Positions 17,424 to 25,646 of a stretch of 64,000 nucleotides of DNA are shown in pieces; within the stretch, counting starts at the first letter, position 1, and each line of letters opens with the position of its first letter. Origin of the DNA: Paracidovorax valerianellae (GTDB lineage: Bacteria; Pseudomonadota; Gammaproteobacteria; Burkholderiales; Burkholderiaceae_C); NCBI RefSeq assembly GCF_900102625.1, contig NZ_FMZC01000001.1:310001-374000 (forward strand). The letters run 5' to 3'. The notes beneath the pieces were generated by a model, which saw only the letters and a list, made by a program, of their open reading frames with translations, had not been told where the DNA came from and searched no databases. A program made the position numbers and the translations under genes.

Positions 17424-17993
17424 TCACTGCGCACCGGCGCCCATCGCCTGCCGGTGGTAGTGCGCGATGCGCTGCAGGGCATAGTCCGCGCTGGCCTCAC
17501 GGACCTGATTGCGCGTGCCTTTGAAAACCCGGGTCTCGGCAAAGGCCTGAACGCCATCTCCGTCGCCGTTTCCGCATTTTTCTTCGCCACCTTGGCCGCC
17601 TTCTTCGCGTGGGATTTTGAACACCCAGGCGTAGCACTGCGTGCCGGGTTCGACCTCGGGATCGCAGTCGTCCGCCACACCGGTATTGGCAATGGCCAGG
17701 TTGGCATCGCTGTTGCGCAAGGCCCCTCGCGCCATGGCCAGCGCCACGGGCTCGCTGGTGAGGTTGTACTTTTCCATCAGCTCGGCCGGCACGCCCAGTT
17801 GCCGCTGTTTGGCCTTCGGGTCATACACCACGAAAGCCGATTCCAGCACCTCGCCGGCTCCCGGCGTCGCGGCTAGGCGCGAGGCGATCAGGCCTGCAGT
17901 GCAGGACTCCGCGGTCACGACCACGAGGGAATGTTGCTTCAAGTATTCGACGGTGTCGCAGTGCTTGCCTTCGGGATGGTCTGTGGAGTGCAT
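17424..17993 (-). CDS. divergent PncC / CinA C-terminal domain protein
   Basis: 189 residues from ATG 17993 (AAAGGG upstream). TAESCTAGLIASRLA holds the catalytic Ser of nicotinamide-nucleotide amidase, and Tyr and Lys follow in VVYDPKAKQRQLGV. Other hallmarks differ: GAVSxE is NLTSEP and TGIAGPxGG is TGVADDCDPEVEPG. A 25-residue Gly/Glu/Asp-rich insertion (REEGGQGGEEK...) precedes the last helix. It is therefore a stand-alone, divergent member rather than the housekeeping PncC. Divergent from Mn catalase across 241 nt. A sigma-54-like motif precedes it. Confidence 0.8.
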   Translation of the reverse strand: MHSTDHPEGKHCDTVEYLKQHSLVVVTAESCTAGLIASRLAATPGAGEVLESAFVVYDPKAKQRQLGVPAELMEKYNLTSEPVALAMARGALRNSDANLAIANTGVADDCDPEVEPGTQCYAWVFKIPREEGGQGGEEKCGNGDGDGVQAFAETRVFKGTRNQVREASADYALQRIAHYHRQAMGAGAQ

Positions 17994-18067
17994 GGTGCCC
18001 TTTGCCTTTTTCCTTTTCCGCACCGCTCTGGCGCGGTGCGTGCTGTTGTCTCGATCCGTTGAAGATA

Positions 18068-18082
18068 GCAACGCAGGTTCCC
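18068..18082 (-). promoter_or_regulatory. sigma-54-like motif upstream of the PncC/CinA-C gene
   Basis: Minus strand: GGGAACC-TGCG-TTGC then T. The -12 half is perfect and GG-N10-GC spacing is exact, but only four of seven -24 positions match (8 of 11 overall). Confidence 0.35.
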
Positions 18083-18149
18083 GGTTTTGTCGGACGGCGC
18101 CGCCAATTGGCTGGCTGCTCCCTCTCAGCCCTTCGACACACCCCATGAG

Positions 18150-18164
18150 CGGCACACCGCTTGC
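18150..18164 (+). promoter_or_regulatory. predicted sigma-54 promoter of the Mn catalase gene
   Basis: CGGCACA-CCGC-TTGC: 9 of 11 positions. GG (18151-18152) and GC (18163-18164) are 10 apart. It lies 70 nt before ATG 18235. Nearly the same string as the promoter at 2871-2885. Confidence 0.6.
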
Positions 18165-18234
18165 CCTGAGCCATGGGACGCCGCTTGGCGTTGTCTGTCG
18201 GTGATCCCACTGGCTCAACCCACAAGGAGCATTC

Positions 18235-19173
18235 ATGTTTTCTCATAACAAGCGATTGCAATACACCGTTCGAATCAGCGAAACCAACCCTGGCCTGGCC
18301 AACCTGATGCTGGAGCAATTCGGCGGGCCGCAGGGCGAACTGGCCGCAGCCTGCCGCTACTTCACCCAGGCCCTGGGCGAGGATGACCCCGGCCGCAAGG
18401 ACATGCTGTTCGACATTGCAACCGAAGAGCTGAGCCACCTGGAGATCATCGGTACCATCGTCGGCATGCTCAACAAGGGCGCCAAGGGCCGGCTGGCAGA
18501 AGGCGTGGAAGAGGAAGGCGAGATGTATCGGTCGATCACCGGCGCGGGCAATGACAGCCACATCACGCAGGTGCTCTACGGCGGTGGCCCTCCGTTGGTC
18601 AACTCGGCAGGCGTGCCCTGGACGGCCGCCTACATCGACACCATCGGCGAACCCACGGCCGACCTGCGGTCGAACATCGCGGCGGAGGCCCGCGCGAAGA
18701 TCGTCTATGAACGCCTGATCAACCTCACCGACGACCCGGGCGTGAAAGACGCGCTGACCTTCCTGATGACGCGCGAAATCGCCCATCAGAAGTCGTTCGA
18801 GAAAGCGCTGTACGCCATCGAGCCCAACTTCCCGCCCGGCAAGCTGCCCGGCGACCCTCGCTTCACCAGCGTGTACTTCCGCATGTCGCAAGGCGAGCCC
18901 GAAGTGCGCGGCCCCTGGAACCAGGGCGAGCGTTGGAACGTGGTGCCTCTTTCGCAAGACTCCGCGCCCGTGGACGGCGGCGATGGCCTGGCCACCGTCA
19001 CCCTCAATGAAATGGAAGCGCCGGCCGTCGAGCAGATGGCCGCACGCACGGCGTCTCGCACCGATGGCGACCCGACCACCGGCGCCGAGTTGGGCATGGG
19101 CGAAGACGCTGGACTGGCAGCCGACCCAGCCGGGTTGGGCACGGGCGGTATGCCCAGGCCGCTGACGGACTGA
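18235..19173 (+). CDS. manganese catalase
   Basis: 312 residues, AAGGAG at 5 nt. Dimanganese ligands are visible: E35 (GGPQGEL), E65 and H68 (TEELSHLE), E151 (AAEARAK) and H184 (REIAHQKSF). The C-terminal tail is Gly/Asp-rich (TTGAELGMGEDAGLA), as in other proteobacterial KatN-type proteins. It converts H2O2 to water and oxygen without haem, probably cytoplasmic. Divergent from the PncC-like gene. The predicted sigma-54 promoter suggests stress-conditional expression. An 8-bp inverted repeat (CTGCGCCG 19189-19196, CGGCGCAG 19211-19218) lies in the convergent gap after the stop but lacks a T-run. Confidence 0.93.
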   Translation: MFSHNKRLQYTVRISETNPGLANLMLEQFGGPQGELAAACRYFTQALGEDDPGRKDMLFDIATEELSHLEIIGTIVGMLNKGAKGRLAEGVEEEGEMYRSITGAGNDSHITQVLYGGGPPLVNSAGVPWTAAYIDTIGEPTADLRSNIAAEARAKIVYERLINLTDDPGVKDALTFLMTREIAHQKSFEKALYAIEPNFPPGKLPGDPRFTSVYFRMSQGEPEVRGPWNQGERWNVVPLSQDSAPVDGGDGLATVTLNEMEAPAVEQMAARTASRTDGDPTTGAELGMGEDAGLAADPAGLGTGGMPRPLTD

Positions 19174-19188
19174 AACGGTGCTGTTGTG

Positions 19189-19218
19189 CTGCGCCGGTAG
19201 CGTGATCTATCGGCGCAG
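19189..19218. repeat. inverted repeat in the convergent gap after Mn catalase
   Basis: Perfect 8-bp arms CTGCGCCG / CGGCGCAG with a 14-nt loop, between convergent genes ending at 19173 (+) and 19244 (-). There is no U-tract, so terminator function is uncertain. Confidence 0.35.
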
Positions 19219-19243
19219 TGCATCGGCACTACGGCGGCCACCC

Positions 19244-19762
19244 CTACCGATGTGTTGGGGTAGCCCTCGCTTTCATGCAGCGCCAAAGCTCTTCCACATA
19301 GCAAGCCGCCAATGCCGCGCCGACAAGCACAGCGCTTGCGATGTACTCCCCAGGCAGCGCAACACGCTTGAGCGTGAAGGACCAGGAGGCCTCCTCACCT
19401 CCCGCCCCTGTCAAACCTGCCAGTGCCGAAGCCTGGTCCCAGTGCGACGAAGCCAGCAGCGCTAGCCCCACCAGTGGCATGATTTCCTGCAGGCTGTGAA
19501 TCATCTGTTCCAGCGGTGTGATCTGCCGCTGCCCGGCAGACCAGCGCAGGTCGGCATACACCGTGATTTCATGCGCCAAGAAAGCCACGATGCAAAGCGC
19601 CAACACGGCAGCGTTGATCTCCAGCCACAGCACCGCCAGCACGGCAATGGCCATCTCGGCGAGCATGAGCAGATGCAGCAGCGACTCCGGCACGCCGGCC
19701 ATGAGCCACAGCGGCAGCACCCCGAACATCAGCAAAATCGTTTCGGGCACCGGCGCGTGCAT
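19244..19762 (-). CDS. hypothetical integral membrane protein, 172 aa
   Basis: About five hydrophobic segments (ETILLMFGVLPLWLMAG; LLMLAEMAIAVLAVLWL; AVLALCIVAFLAHEITVY; IMPLVGLALLAS; YIASAVLVGAALAACYV). His-Glu (HEITVYADLRW) and Glu-Gln (LEQMIHSLQE) pairs lie near membrane borders and could bind a cofactor or metal. Not recognised. It is the last gene of a four- to six-gene minus-strand operon, 3 nt after the DUF2269-type gene. Confidence 0.75.
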   Translation of the reverse strand: MHAPVPETILLMFGVLPLWLMAGVPESLLHLLMLAEMAIAVLAVLWLEINAAVLALCIVAFLAHEITVYADLRWSAGQRQITPLEQMIHSLQEIMPLVGLALLASSHWDQASALAGLTGAGGEEASWSFTLKRVALPGEYIASAVLVGAALAACYVEELWRCMKARATPTHR

Positions 19763-19765
19763 CGC

Positions 19766-20239
19766 TCATCCGCTGAAGTCGGGCTTGGCGATCATGAACC
19801 AGAACAGCGCCAGGAAGAGGAAAAACGCGGGGATGCCCAGCGCTATCCAGGCCTTGAAATACCGCCAATACGGCGCCGGCAATGCGGTGCCTTCGCGTGC
19901 CGCTTGGGCGGCAAGGTCTCTCAGCCGCATCTGCAGCCACACCACCGGCAACCAGCACGCCATGGCCAGCACGTAGGCCACCAGGGAGGCACGAATCCAC
20001 GGGGCGGACAACGGCAGGCCGAGCAGATGCACCAGCCACATGCCCGTCAGCGGCTGCAGCACTGCCGTGGTGGCGGTGAATAGCCAGTCTGCGCGCACCA
20101 CCATGCGCGCGACCACCGCAATCGCCTGCACATTGCGCGACAGCGTGGTGGCGAGCAGGTAAAAAGCCGACCCGATGCCCGTACCGAAAAGAAGCGTGGA
20201 AGAAATGACGTGCAGCCATTTGAGGACCATGTATTCCAT
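19766..20239 (-). CDS. DUF2269-type integral membrane protein
   Basis: 157 residues from ATG 20239, which overlaps the upstream stop as TGATG. MEYMVLKWLHVISSTLLFGTG with a buried His, followed by three more hydrophobic helices, matches the DUF2269 family of small four-helix inner-membrane proteins of unknown function. Ends PYWRYFKAWIALGIPAF and MIAKPDFSG. Neighbours (an epimerase-DoxX fusion and another membrane protein) suggest a shared membrane-redox or stress function. Confidence 0.8.
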   Translation of the reverse strand: MEYMVLKWLHVISSTLLFGTGIGSAFYLLATTLSRNVQAIAVVARMVVRADWLFTATTAVLQPLTGMWLVHLLGLPLSAPWIRASLVAYVLAMACWLPVVWLQMRLRDLAAQAAREGTALPAPYWRYFKAWIALGIPAFFLFLALFWFMIAKPDFSG

Positions 20240-21615
20240 CAGGGCGTCTCCTGGACGGGTGTGTGTTCGCGCGAGCGTTGCGTGCGTCTGGAACGCGCCG
20301 GTGGCTCCATCGCCCACAGCAGCACGATGGCCGCGCACATCGGCAGATTTTTCGACAGCGGGCCGAACGGATGCAGCCAGAAGTCCGGCATGGCCCAAGT
20401 GATCATCGCCGTGTAGAAAGCGATCAGTGCGAGTTGGAAGGGCCACAGAAACCGCGATCGCCAGGCGGCAGAAAGCGCCAGCGTTCCAACGCCCAAAGCC
20501 AGATCGAATATCGCTGCGCCATTGAGCAACAGTTCCGCCAATGGTCCGTGGGCGCCAACCTGCGCCAGCAATTCAAGGCTTTGATCGCGCGGGTACAGGC
20601 CGATCGACACAACGAAGGTCCAGATCCAGACGAACGCCACGGCCCATCGCAACATCGGCAACGCCCAGCGCAACCACGCCGCACGGCGCATGGCTTCAGC
20701 GGCTCCGGCCCCGTTTGGAATGAAGGCATGGTGCGCACGCGGCTGCCGGCCAAGGCACTTGGCAAAGTCGTCCACAGGTGCCGCATTGCCTTGCAGCAGC
20801 ATGGTGGCAGTCTCGGGATAGAGGAAACTGCGCGGCCAACGACCCGCGAGCGCAGCCCCCCAACGAAATAGCCCCTCGGGCACCGAGAACACCCTGGCGC
20901 CGCGCACATAGCCCAGTTGTTGACGCAGGTCGGCCAGATAGGCGTGCAACGTCACAGGCTGCGGGCCGACGAAAGCGATCGTCTGGCTTGCCGCAAGTTG
21001 GCGCGGCCCAATGTCCGCGACCGCCAGCACGCCATCGACCAGATCATCCACATGCACCGGCTGCAGCGGTTGCCGGCCGCCCGCAGGCAATGCCAGCCAT
21101 GGCAATACCGCCAGGGCAGCGAACAACTGTGCGCTGGCTCCCTGGTCGCCCCACACGAGCGACGGCTGAACGATGACCGATGCAATGGGGCACTGGCGCA
21201 AATGGCGATCACCCGCGGCCTTGCTGCGGTGGTAGCGACTGATCGCACGGTCGTCAGCCCCGAGCGCGGAGATTTGAATCACCAGTGCTGCACCGACCTG
21301 CAAGCAAGCGTCGAACAATTGAACCGGTCCGAGGTGATGCACCGCATCGAGTTCGCCGGAGTGGCGCTCGCGCAGCAGGCCTGCTGCGTTGATCACGACA
21401 TCGCCGGGCTGCAGATGCCGCGCCCAAAACGCCGCGGAAGGCAGGGCCGAAAAATCGGCAGAAATCCAGCGTGCGGCCGATGTGTTCCAAGCGGCCTTTG
21501 AACGGGCTGCATCGGCATCTCTGGCGGTACACAGCAACTCGGTGCCGCGCATTGAGAACGCCTGGGCCAAGGCGTTACCGAGGAATCCCGAAGCACCGAC
21601 GATCACCACGCGCAA
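20239..21615 (-). CDS. NAD-dependent epimerase fused to a DoxX-like membrane domain
   Basis: 458 residues. N-terminal extended-SDR Rossmann domain (GASGFLGNALA near 8-18, INAAGLLRE, YHRSKAAGD with Tyr/Lys) of about 290 residues. C-terminal four-helix DoxX-like domain (WALPMLRWAVAFVWIWT, LLLNGAAIFDLALGVGTL, WPFQLALIAFYTAMI, MCAAIVLLWAM). Fusions of this kind are widespread as SDR/DoxX proteins; the substrate is unknown. It is translationally coupled to the DUF2269-type gene downstream and lies 16 nt after the gene upstream. Confidence 0.85.
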   Translation of the reverse strand: MRVVIVGASGFLGNALAQAFSMRGTELLCTARDADAARSKAAWNTSAARWISADFSALPSAAFWARHLQPGDVVINAAGLLRERHSGELDAVHHLGPVQLFDACLQVGAALVIQISALGADDRAISRYHRSKAAGDRHLRQCPIASVIVQPSLVWGDQGASAQLFAALAVLPWLALPAGGRQPLQPVHVDDLVDGVLAVADIGPRQLAASQTIAFVGPQPVTLHAYLADLRQQLGYVRGARVFSVPEGLFRWGAALAGRWPRSFLYPETATMLLQGNAAPVDDFAKCLGRQPRAHHAFIPNGAGAAEAMRRAAWLRWALPMLRWAVAFVWIWTFVVSIGLYPRDQSLELLAQVGAHGPLAELLLNGAAIFDLALGVGTLALSAAWRSRFLWPFQLALIAFYTAMITWAMPDFWLHPFGPLSKNLPMCAAIVLLWAMEPPARSRRTQRSREHTPVQETP

Positions 21616-21631
21616 AGCACGGCCTCTTCGC

Positions 21632-22363
21632 TTATGGGTTGCCCGCTGTATCGCTGCGGTCCTTGAGCGCCACCGCGCAGCCTACCGCCAGACCAACGGC
21701 AAAGGTCGCATAAACGGCCGCCATCGAACGCTTCGACAGGTGGTGCTCGAAACCCGGGGTGAACCGCTTGGGCGTGATCGCGTAGTCAATGGCAAACGCC
21801 GCAGCGGTCGCCACACCTGCGCTGGCCAGTGATTGGGAAGCGCTCTCCGGCTGGGGACGGCGATGGGCCCATAGCCAGGCATACAGCAGCGCCCAAAACG
21901 TGGCGGAGCCGTGGTGGATCACATAGCCCAGCCCCGTGTAGCGCCACGAAGGGGATCTGGCAGCCAGCGCCTTGCGCTCCCAGAGCCAATGGCTGGTGGC
22001 ATTGGTCGGGGCCGTGATGCTTCCGACCTCACTTCTTCCCCGAAGCGCCAGCATCATCGTGGAGGCGACGCTGGCGAAAGCGCCGGCGATCAACCCCGTC
22101 CGCAGCGCAGAAGGCTTGTGTGCGCTCGGCTGCTGATTCGGTGACGCATCATTGGCTTTGGTCGGCGCAGTATCCAGCTTGGTCACATCGACCGACACCG
22201 GGTCGCTGGCCGGAAACGACTCCTCGATTCCATGATCGAGCGCGGGCTCTTTGGGCTCCGTCTCGACTGGTGCGTGGGCCGAAGGCTTCGCACCTTCAGG
22301 CGGTGGGGAGGGATGGTGCTCCGAGGTCGGAAAGGGAAAAGCATCGGGGCTTCGGCTGGTCAT
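21632..22363 (-). CDS. membrane protein with N-terminal ESFPASDP motif
   Basis: 243 residues. A Pro/Ser-rich N-terminus contains ALDHGIEESFPASDPVSV (about 41-58), the ESFPASDP motif found in many small stress-associated proteobacterial proteins. Four hydrophobic stretches follow from residue 88 (LIAGAFASVASTMMLAL; GYVIHHGSATFWALLYAWLW with two His; SAGVATAAAFAIDYAI; YATFAVGLAVGCAVAL). Function unknown. First large gene of the minus-strand operon. Confidence 0.75.
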   Translation of the reverse strand: MTSRSPDAFPFPTSEHHPSPPPEGAKPSAHAPVETEPKEPALDHGIEESFPASDPVSVDVTKLDTAPTKANDASPNQQPSAHKPSALRTGLIAGAFASVASTMMLALRGRSEVGSITAPTNATSHWLWERKALAARSPSWRYTGLGYVIHHGSATFWALLYAWLWAHRRPQPESASQSLASAGVATAAAFAIDYAITPKRFTPGFEHHLSKRSMAAVYATFAVGLAVGCAVALKDRSDTAGNP

Positions 22364-22398
22364 CAGTGTCTCCTTGGCCGGCAGGAAGGCGTAGAGGT

Positions 22399-22584
22399 TC
22401 AGTCTTTGGGGCGCGTGCGGCCGGGCTCTACAGCTTGATCGCTGGATTGATCCGGATCTTTGGGCGGTGCCGGCTGTGAGGGCGGCATCCTCTGCATCGC
22501 AGGGTCTGTTTCAACCAATGTCGGGCTGGGCCGGTCGGGGTCTTTGCGAGGCTTGCCGTCGGGGGAGTCGAGCTGGGTCACCAT
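22399..22584 (-). CDS. small hypothetical protein, 61 aa, Pro/Asp-rich
   Basis: Chosen start ATG 22584 behind a strong GGAGGG at 7 nt. The product (MVTQLDSPDGKPRKDPD...) is hydrophilic, rich in Pro, Asp, Lys and Gln, and probably disordered. It is 35 nt before the ESFPASDP protein gene and likely co-transcribed. No known family. Confidence 0.55.
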   Translation of the reverse strand: MVTQLDSPDGKPRKDPDRPSPTLVETDPAMQRMPPSQPAPPKDPDQSSDQAVEPGRTRPKD

Positions 22585-22706
22585 GGTCGGCCCTCCGAGA
22601 CTTCCACTCCTGCTGAGAAGCCGTTCTGCGAGGCCGTCGTCTCTGGAATGTCGGATGGAGAAGCAGCGGCGCAACTCGTTATGCAAGCGCTTTCAATGAG
22701 GTGCAT
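22578..22706 (-). CDS. possible small protein, 42 aa
   Basis: ATG 22706 is preceded by AAAGGA at 6 nt, and the frame ends 7 nt inside the next small gene (start 22584), an arrangement seen in coupled genes. Sequence begins MHLIESACITSCAAASPSD. No homology can be judged by eye; coding status uncertain. Confidence 0.3.
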   Translation of the reverse strand: MHLIESACITSCAAASPSDIPETTASQNGFSAGVEVSEGRPW

Positions 22707-23075
22707 GAGATTCCTTTCAAGCGATGGAATCAGTTTGCGAATCTCTTTTTTGAGCGGTTGTAGGACTGAAGCGCTCATGCCATGGATGGCGTGCCCCAGG
22801 TCTTGTTAAGCGAAGTCGTTGGCGCAGGCGGGGCACTGGGTTGGTGGCGTTGCTTGAAGTGCCATGGTGGTCATGTATTGCCCGCATGCCCCAAAACCGA
22901 AAGAGAAGGCAAGCCCCCTCCCGGACCAGCATGACGCTGTATCGAATCAACGCATTGCGCAGTAGTAGGGGACGCCCTAGATTGCGCTGCAGAAAGCACT
23001 CCGCAATCCTGAGTATGGGTTACGACCCGTGAGAATCGCGGTGTGAATTACAGGCCAAAACACGCTAACAACGGG
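22707..23075. other. about 370 nt without a recognisable gene
   Basis: Short frames on both strands have no ribosome site or recognisable product. A partial sigma-54-like motif on the minus strand at about 22908-22922 (TTGC perfect, -24 half poor) could serve the downstream minus-strand operon, but I give it little weight. Confidence 0.4.
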
Positions 23076-23119
23076 ACAAAAGAAAACGCCTGCCAACGGT
23101 GTGAACCATTGGCAGGCGC
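23076..23119 (-). terminator. Rho-independent terminator of ssrA
   Basis: On the minus strand a strong hairpin (CGCCTGCCAA ... TTGGCAGGCG, 10 bp, extended by a further GG/CC pair) is followed by TTTTCTTTTG. It starts about 10 nt after the encoded CCA end of the tmRNA. Confidence 0.85.
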
Positions 23120-23128
23120 TAGCTAAGA

Positions 23129-23507
23129 TGGTGGAGCTGGCGGGAATTGAACCCGCGTCCGCAAGCCTTCTTCGGGCAGATCTACATGTTTAGCGGTCTG
23201 TTTTAATTCTCATGACCTGCATCGCGCAGCCGCACGCTATGCAAGTCACCAGTACCCTTGAGTCTCACTCCCTGCCAAGGTACCCGGCAGGGAGCCAGCC
23301 AGCGTGAATAACCTTGCAGCCGGGAGGTCTTACGACCCCCTTGCCCAGCCCGCTAGCATGCTGTTGCAAGGCTCACCGGTGTTTAAGCGGCGAGTGCGAA
23401 ACGTTCGTCGTTTGCAGTTAGTTTTTTGAATGCAGATTTACGAGCGCCACTCAAGCTCGACATGCACCACGCCGATTCCGAACCCACGTCGAAACCAGGG
23501 CAGCCCC
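23129..23507 (-). ncRNA. ssrA: transfer-messenger RNA (tmRNA), one-piece
   Basis: Minus strand. The 5' end GGGGCTG (23507-23501) pairs with CAGCTCC before an encoded CCA (23131-23129). The tRNA-like T arm GCGGGTTCAATTCCCGC is intact. The tag frame at 23415-23383 reads A-N-D-E-R-F-A-L-A-A-stop, a betaproteobacterial tag. The order 5' acceptor strand, tag, T arm shows a standard, non-permuted molecule of about 379 nt. It rescues stalled ribosomes and marks products for proteolysis. It begins 12 nt after the gph stop, so its promoter must lie inside gph. Confidence 0.97.
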
Positions 23508-23519
23508 AAGCCTCGTATT

Positions 23520-24194
23520 TTAAGGCGCCGAGAGCAATTGCAAGAGCTCCAATGGAGAATTAATTGCGGCGTCCGCCTCCCACTGCCCAGCGGGAGTTTG
23601 CGTTCCCAAGTATCCATACATCGCCGCCACGGTGCGCATGCCGGCGGCCTTGCCCGCAACGATGTCTCGCTCGTCGTCACCAACGTACACGCAATGGCGG
23701 GCATCCATGCCCATTCGTGCCGCTGCTTCCAACAAGGGTGCTGGGTGCGGCTTGGGATGCGGCGTGGTGTCCCCACTGACCACAGCGCCGGCAGTGCTGA
23801 ACAACGGCGTCGCACCGACCAACACATCGGTAAATCTTGCGGCCTTGTTGGTCACAATGCCCCAGCCGATGCTTGCCTGAGACAAATGAGCGATCAACGC
23901 GTCCACACCAGGGAACACCTTCGTGCGTTGGTGGATGCAGGCTTCGTAGTTGGTAAAAAACTCTTCCCGCAAACCAGCAAATTCCGGATGTTCCGGAGTC
24001 ATGTCGAACGCCACAGAAAGCATTCCGCGTGCGCCAGCCCCGGCCATCGGGCGATATTTCTCTATCGGCAAGGAGGGCAGCCCACGATCAGTGCGCAATT
24101 TATCAGCGGCAGCGCCAAGGTCTGGAGCGCTGTCGATCAGCGTACCGTCCAGATCGAAAAGGACCGCACGAACATCGGAAAAAAGAACATTCAT
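23520..24194 (-). CDS. gph: phosphoglycolate phosphatase (HAD family)
   Basis: 224 residues. HAD motif [17 protein letters not shown] near 10-25, motif II Thr in IVTNKAA, motif III Lys in HPKPHPAP and motif IV GDDERDI are all present, with the alpha-helical cap between. It dephosphorylates 2-phosphoglycolate, the product of DNA 3'-phosphoglycolate repair and oxygenase side reactions. ATGA overlap with ubiG upstream indicates an ubiG-gph operon, the usual proteobacterial arrangement. Confidence 0.93.
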   Translation of the reverse strand: MNVLFSDVRAVLFDLDGTLIDSAPDLGAAADKLRTDRGLPSLPIEKYRPMAGAGARGMLSVAFDMTPEHPEFAGLREEFFTNYEACIHQRTKVFPGVDALIAHLSQASIGWGIVTNKAARFTDVLVGATPLFSTAGAVVSGDTTPHPKPHPAPLLEAAARMGMDARHCVYVGDDERDIVAGKAAGMRTVAAMYGYLGTQTPAGQWEADAAINSPLELLQLLSAP

Positions 24195-24904
24195 ACGGAT
24201 GTGCGGCGCGCGGCAAACATGTAATTGACCGAAGTGTCCGCGCTCAGCCAGTAGCGCTTCGTGATCGGGTTGTATTCCAACCCACGGCTGTGCAGCACTT
24301 CCAATCCTGCAGCCCTGCCTGCTGAGGCCAGCTCACTGGGCTTGAGGAACTTGGCATATTCGTGCGTGCCTTTGGGCAGCATGCCCAAAACGTATTCCGC
24401 ACCGACGATGGCCAGCAAAAATGCCTTCGCATTTCGGTTGATCGTGGAGAAAAAAACCCATCCACCGGGTTTTACCAGTTGTGAGCAGGCGTGCACGACA
24501 GAACTGGGGTCGGGTACATGCTCCAGCATTTCCATGCAGGTCACCGTGTCGAAGGTGCCTGGTGCCTCAGCAGCCAGCACTTCTACGCTGACTTCACGAT
24601 ATTGGATATTCGGTGTGCCCTTTTCAAGAGCGTGCAACTGGGCCACCCGCAAAGACTTGGTTGCCAAATCGATCCCTGTCACATGGGCCCCTTTTCTGGC
24701 CATGGAATCCGCCAAGATGCCACCGCCGCACCCCACATCCAATACCTTTTGGTCCTGAAGCGGCGACAAGCCATTGATCCAATCAAGGCGCAGCGGATTA
24801 ATCTGATGAAGCGGCCGAAACTCGCTTTCCGGGTCCCACCAACGATGGGCCAGTGCAGAAAACTTGGCCAATTCGGCCGGGTCAGCGTTAACGTGATCAC
24901 TCAT
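24191..24904 (-). CDS. ubiG: ubiquinone biosynthesis O-methyltransferase
   Basis: 237 residues from ATG 24904 (GGAG at 9 nt); the longer frame to 25111 runs through the ompA terminator and is rejected. [19 protein letters not shown] and NPLRLDWI are diagnostic of UbiG. SAM motif I is [13 protein letters not shown], motif [13 protein letters not shown]. It catalyses both O-methylations of the ubiquinone ring. Overlaps gph by ATGA. Confidence 0.95.
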   Translation of the reverse strand: MSDHVNADPAELAKFSALAHRWWDPESEFRPLHQINPLRLDWINGLSPLQDQKVLDVGCGGGILADSMARKGAHVTGIDLATKSLRVAQLHALEKGTPNIQYREVSVEVLAAEAPGTFDTVTCMEMLEHVPDPSSVVHACSQLVKPGGWVFFSTINRNAKAFLLAIVGAEYVLGMLPKGTHEYAKFLKPSELASAGRAAGLEVLHSRGLEYNPITKRYWLSADTSVNYMFAARRTSV

Positions 24905-24933
24905 GTGGAAATGCTCCAAAAAGAGATTGCCCA

Positions 24934-24960
24934 TAAAAAAAGCCCCGTTTCCGGGGCTTT
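24934..24960 (-). terminator. Rho-independent terminator after the OmpA-family gene
   Basis: Perfect 7-bp GC stem AGCCCCG/CGGGGCT (24941-24947, 24952-24958) with loop TTTC, followed on the minus strand by seven T. It separates ompA from ubiG. Confidence 0.9.
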
Positions 24961-24980
24961 CTTTTGACCGATTTTTAAAA

Positions 24981-25646
24981 TCAGTTGGAAGCGCGGGTAC
25001 CGACCACTTCGATTTCCACGCGACGGTTCTTCGCACGGCCTTCCTTCGTCTTGTTGTCGGCAACAGGTTGCTTTTCGCCCTTGCCTTCAGTGTAGACGCG
25101 GTTCTTTTCAATGCCCTTGGAAACCAAGTAAGCCTTCACAGCTTCAGCGCGGCGAACCGACAGCTTTTGGTTGTATGCATCGGTGCCAACGGAGTCGGTG
25201 TGACCCACGGCGATGATGACTTCCAGGTTCACGCCCTTGACCTTGGAGACCAGATCGTCCAGCTTGGCCTTGCCTTCTGGCTTAAGCACGGACTTGTCGA
25301 AGTCGAAGAAGGCATCGGCAGCGTACGTCACCTTGCTGGCCACTGCGGGAGCAGGAGGCGTTGCAGGAGCTGGCGTTGCAGCACCAGCAGGAGCGGCAGC
25401 AGCAGGGGTAGAAGCAGGAGCCTGAGCAACCAGAGCACCATCACAACCGACAGCAGCGGTAGCAGGGGTCCAGTTGGCATCGCGCCAGCACAGTTCGTTC
25501 GTGCCGTTCTTCCACACCAGTTCGCCAGTACCGTTCTGCCAGTTGTCTACAACCTTGCCGCCGTCGGCTGCTTTGACTTGGGCGCCAGCCGAGGTAGCAA
25601 GCACAGCGGAGGCCAACAACATCGCCACTTTGTTCAGTTTCTTCAT
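24981..25646 (-). CDS. OmpA-family outer-membrane protein
   Basis: 221 residues. Signal peptide [23 protein letters not shown] short segment holds three Trp-rich repeats ([20 protein letters not shown]) with two Cys, then a long Ala/Pro linker. The C-terminal OmpA domain has [43 protein letters not shown] and [12 protein letters not shown] and binds peptidoglycan. There is no beta-barrel, so it is a small periplasmic or outer-membrane tether, a type abundant in Burkholderiales. Monocistronic with its own terminator. Confidence 0.9.
   Translation of the reverse strand: MKKLNKVAMLLASAVLATSAGAQVKAADGGKVVDNWQNGTGELVWKNGTNELCWRDANWTPATAAVGCDGALVAQAPASTPAAAAPAGAATPAPATPPAPAVASKVTYAADAFFDFDKSVLKPEGKAKLDDLVSKVKGVNLEVIIAVGHTDSVGTDAYNQKLSVRRAEAVKAYLVSKGIEKNRVYTEGKGEKQPVADNKTKEGRAKNRRVEIEVVGTRASN

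Noticed and set aside
22841-23032. 63-codon frame between the small genes and tmRNA
   Set aside because: No ribosome site, Arg/Pro-rich product without family resemblance, likely non-coding.
23129-23507. Two-piece (permuted) tmRNA, known in some betaproteobacteria
   Set aside because: The 5' acceptor strand GGGGCTG precedes the tag and the 3' CCA half follows it, which is the normal one-piece order.
24905-25111. N-terminal extension of ubiG to 25111
   Set aside because: It would run through the ompA terminator and coding end; the start at 24904 has GGAG at proper distance and matches family length.
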